Part shown: piece after piece, positions 15,503 through 17,167 of the stretch
Numbering within the stretch: position 1 is the stretch's first letter
How the letters are laid out: each line of letters opens with the position of its first letter
NCBI GenBank assembly: GCA_964510575.1
Contig: CAZECN010000046.1
Span: 1 to 17,167, forward strand
From: CALKYB01 sp964510575
GTDB lineage: Bacteria; Bdellovibrionota_C; UBA2361; SZUA-149; CALKYB01
Direction of reading: 5' to 3'
Length of the DNA: 17,167 nucleotides
The notes under the pieces: model-generated
Told to the model about the DNA's origin: nothing
The model's input: only the letters and a program-made list of their open reading frames with translations
Database searches by the model: none
Program-made: the position numbers and the translations under genes

Positions 15503-16147
15503 GTGAATCTAAGTTTCAATCTTGAAAACTTTCGGACTTGGTCGCCTAAGGAGCCAGATTCTGCGGATAAGCCGTCGGTTAAGTTTATGCCTCTAGCCTT
15601 GAGGAAGAAGCTTAGTCAATTGTCAAAGCTTGCTCTGAGCTTGATCAATGAAACCCTAGAGGATGAGCAGCTTAGGGGCGTGCCTGTCGTTCTGTCATCA
15701 AGGCACGGCGAATCCAGCACCATAGTTGAGTTGCTTAACTCTATCGGGGCTAACGAAGCTAGCTCTCCGATGCTTTTTTCTCGTTCTGTTCATAATGCAT
15801 CAATTGGTCTGTGGTCTATAGCAGCTGGAAGTAAAGCACCTCATATTTCGATCTCTGCAATGGGTTATAGTTTTCGAGCTGGACTGATTGAATCCTTACT
15901 TCGCCTAAGAAGTGAAGACTATGACAAAGTTCTTTTCGTCTATGTAGATGACAAGGTTCCTGAAGAGTTCGTTCAGTTTTTGGCTGAGCCTTTAGAACCA
16001 TACGGCGGGGCATTTTTGTTGAGCAAGGGAGATGAGATTTCTTTCTCAGAGTTATTCTCCGAAGCGAAAGATGTTTCGGAAATAGAAGACTTTAAAGTTT
16101 TTCTTAATTTCGCAGACCAAGTAGTTAAGACTTGCAAAGTCGCTTGA
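15503..16147 (+). CDS. apeC: Short beta-ketoacyl-synthase-like protein, chain-length-factor type (ApeC-like)
   Basis: This 214-residue protein corresponds to the ketosynthase N-terminal-like family (Ketoacyl-synt_2 type). It has an RTWSP start, a conserved MPLALRKKLSQLSKLAL helix, SSRHGES, and the strong SVHNASIGLWSIAAG motif. The region that in true ketosynthases holds the active-site cysteine reads ISISAMGYSFRAG, and no HGTGT or KxGH histidines are present. It is therefore not a catalytic condensing enzyme. In the Xenorhabdus APE system such a short protein pairs with the ApeO ketosynthase and acts as chain-length factor; the same is inferred here. The partner ketosynthase gene is at the far end of the locus. 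The gene is transcribed divergently from the leftward operon and is followed, after 33 bases, by the stop of a convergent gene. Confidence 0.85.
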   Translation: MNLSFNLENFRTWSPKEPDSADKPSVKFMPLALRKKLSQLSKLALSLINETLEDEQLRGVPVVLSSRHGESSTIVELLNSIGANEASSPMLFSRSVHNASIGLWSIAAGSKAPHISISAMGYSFRAGLIESLLRLRSEDYDKVLFVYVDDKVPEEFVQFLAEPLEPYGGAFLLSKGDEISFSELFSEAKDVSEIEDFKVFLNFADQVVKTCKVA

Positions 16148-16180
16148 AGGAAGGAAGAGAAGAACTCACCTGAACACCTA

Positions 16181-17011
16181 CTATTGTTCGTTGAGTTCCC
16201 AGTCATACTTAATTATAGAAACCGATTTTCTTCCTGAATTTAAAAGCTTTCTTGTAGCTTCATCAAGAAGGGGCTCAGCATAGGCCAAAACTGAGCGGTA
16301 GTCGCTACGAACATCCCAGTCGTCAAACTTTTCTCCTGTAGTCCCGTGCTTGCTTACGAAGTCCTTTCCATACCACTTGAAGATTGAGGAGAGCTGAACA
16401 GTTTTCTTTTCGACTTTGAAGTTATTTGGATTGTTTACAAACTTTCTAGACTGGTCTTCTAGTTGAGCGTCAAGTTGATCTGCGTAGTAAGGCTCTGTTC
16501 TCAAGAGAGGGCAGGATATTGCTGCGCAAACTAGAGCCACGTGTATGCGAGGCTCGTCGAATTCCTTTCGTATTATCTTATGCTCAATGTCATTTAGACT
16601 GAAGTGTTGGTCTTCTACTTTAAAAACCTTCTGATCCCAGGCGTTGTCTATATGCTTAATGCTATTTTTTGGCCAAAGAGCAGACTTTAAAAGGTCAGGC
16701 TGAACAGGGTAGTTATCAATGATCACTTTGAGTGTGAAAGCATTGTAGGCATTCATCCAAAATGCAAGTTTTTCATCTGATGTAGCAGCCTGGTATTCAG
16801 CAGTAGTGATTGCTGAGAGTCGTTCCAAATAACTATCAAGCTCTTTGGGTGAAGATTTTAGTCCACTGTAGTTGACGAGACCTTGCTCGTTTACGAAAGA
16901 AGATAAAACTTTCGCATAGTCTTCGTGCAGCTGACTCCCTAATTCTTCTGACGCCAGAGCTGGGACAGGAAGTAGGAGTACAGTAAGAGTCAGTAGAAAA
17001 AATCTAGTCAT
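16181..17011 (-). CDS. DUF547 domain protein, secreted
   Basis: This 276-residue protein has a clear Sec signal peptide (basic start, a hydrophobic run, then PALASEE with probable cleavage after Ala20). It carries the DUF547 signature: LAFWMNAYNAFTLKVI, SLNDIEHKIIR, and ALVCAAISCPLLR with two cysteines, followed by LEDQSRKFVNNP. It is probably periplasmic. The family has no established biochemical role that I know; the conserved Cys/His/Asn residues have suggested a peptidase-like fold, which is speculation. AGGA sits about 10 bases before the ATG. The upstream co-directional gene looks like arsM, and DUF547 genes recur beside arsenic methylation and arsenosugar genes, so it may belong to that operon and not to the pigment cluster. 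Confidence 0.88.
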   Translation of the reverse strand: MTRFFLLTLTVLLLPVPALASEELGSQLHEDYAKVLSSFVNEQGLVNYSGLKSSPKELDSYLERLSAITTAEYQAATSDEKLAFWMNAYNAFTLKVIIDNYPVQPDLLKSALWPKNSIKHIDNAWDQKVFKVEDQHFSLNDIEHKIIRKEFDEPRIHVALVCAAISCPLLRTEPYYADQLDAQLEDQSRKFVNNPNNFKVEKKTVQLSSIFKWYGKDFVSKHGTTGEKFDDWDVRSDYRSVLAYAEPLLDEATRKLLNSGRKSVSIIKYDWELNEQ

Positions 17012-17029
17012 AGTAAAAATATCCTAAAA

Positions 17030-17048
17030 GCTGCTGCTTAGCAGCAGC
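17030..17048 (-). terminator. Hairpin centred on the upstream gene's stop codon; weak terminator or attenuator
   Basis: A perfect 8-bp inverted repeat, GCTGCTGC-TTA-GCAGCAGC (plus strand), encloses a three-base loop. On the minus strand the loop is the TAA stop of the arsM-like gene, the left arm encodes its last codons, and the right arm is followed by TTTT. The layout is that of a short intrinsic terminator or a processing/attenuation hairpin between two co-directional genes 26 bases apart. The T-run is short, so full termination is doubtful. Confidence 0.5.
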
Positions 17049-17167
17049 CCCCATCGGAAGTTTCGCCTAGTGTAGCTGCGAAGGTTGCCGGCTCGCAATC
17101 AAAAAGGCCAAAATGTTTGCTGCGGTCTCCTTCCACTTTAAAATGCTTCTTGAACCTGGTTTCTTCC
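17038..17167 (-). CDS. arsM: Probable arsenite methyltransferase (ArsM-like), C-terminal 42 residues only
   Basis: Reading the minus strand from the window edge gives 42 codons open to a TAA at 17038-17040. They contain EETRFKKHF, VEGDRSKHFGLFDC and the terminal GGCC. As I remember the family, a TRFxxHFxxxGDxxxHxGxF-C segment near the C-terminus is typical of ArsM enzymes, which methylate arsenite using S-adenosylmethionine, and cysteine-rich tails are common there. The catalytic part lies outside the window. The adjacent DUF547 gene in the same direction is consistent with an arsenic-related operon. The assignment is from a short tail and should be treated as probable. Confidence 0.55.
   Translation of the reverse strand, partial: EETRFKKHFKVEGDRSKHFGLFDCEPATFAATLGETSDGGCC

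Noticed and set aside
16148..16180. Possible bidirectional terminator between the ApeC-like and DUF547 genes
   Set aside because: The 33 bases are a purine-rich run followed by unstructured sequence, with no inverted repeat.

Overview
This window holds most of an aryl polyene (APE) type pigment locus, which makes a membrane-anchored aryl-capped polyene related to flexirubin and xanthomonadin. The host is a Gram-negative bacterium: there is a LolA-like periplasmic carrier, an RND/MMPL exporter, two lipoproteins with lipoboxes, and an LpxL-like acyltransferase domain. By eye the DNA is moderately AT-rich, and TTG or GTG starts are frequent. A proteobacterium seems most likely, but the window has no rRNA or other phylogenetic marker and I cannot place it further.

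Rightward operon, 1-11379 (entered part-way through its first gene). Twelve genes run head to tail, mostly with overlapping stops and starts: ketosynthase (ApeO-like, 5' cut off), ApeP-type dehydratase, FabG/ApeQ ketoreductase, ketosynthase (ApeR-like), a flavin-dependent halogenase homologue, a stand-alone acyl carrier protein, an FAD-dependent oxidoreductase, an AMP-forming ligase (ApeH-like), a COG4648/ApeG-like membrane protein, a LolA-like carrier, an MMPL-family exporter and a short lipoprotein. The halogenase-ACP-oxidoreductase trio is the accessory part. It sits between the chain-building genes and the ligase that would activate the aryl starter, and it suggests carrier-bound tailoring or halogenation of the pigment.

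Leftward operon, 15323-11376. In transcription order it encodes a lipoprotein, a PlsC-type acyltransferase (ApeD-like), two acyl carrier proteins (ApeE/ApeF-like), an ApeI-type dehydratase, and a fused family-2 glycosyltransferase/LpxL-like acyltransferase (ApeJ-like). It converges on the rightward operon, with overlapping stop codons. A short ketosynthase-like chain-length-factor gene (ApeC-like) is transcribed divergently from this operon across a control region of about 180 bp.

How the parts fit: the ligase loads an aryl acid on an ACP. The ketosynthase with its chain-length partner, the ketoreductase and two dehydratases build the conjugated polyene. The acyltransferases and glycosyltransferase attach it to a lipid. 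The LolA-like protein, the MMPL exporter and the lipoproteins move it to the outer membrane. No thioesterase, methyltransferase or starter-synthesis gene (chorismate lyase or aromatic ammonia lyase) is visible here; they may lie upstream of base 1.

Right edge, 16181-17167. A leftward DUF547 protein follows the 3' end of what looks like an arsenite methyltransferase (ArsM) gene, whose last 42 codons I could read at the window edge. A hairpin is centred exactly on that gene's stop codon. This is probably a separate, arsenic-related operon. No mobile element, CRISPR array, tRNA or rRNA was seen.
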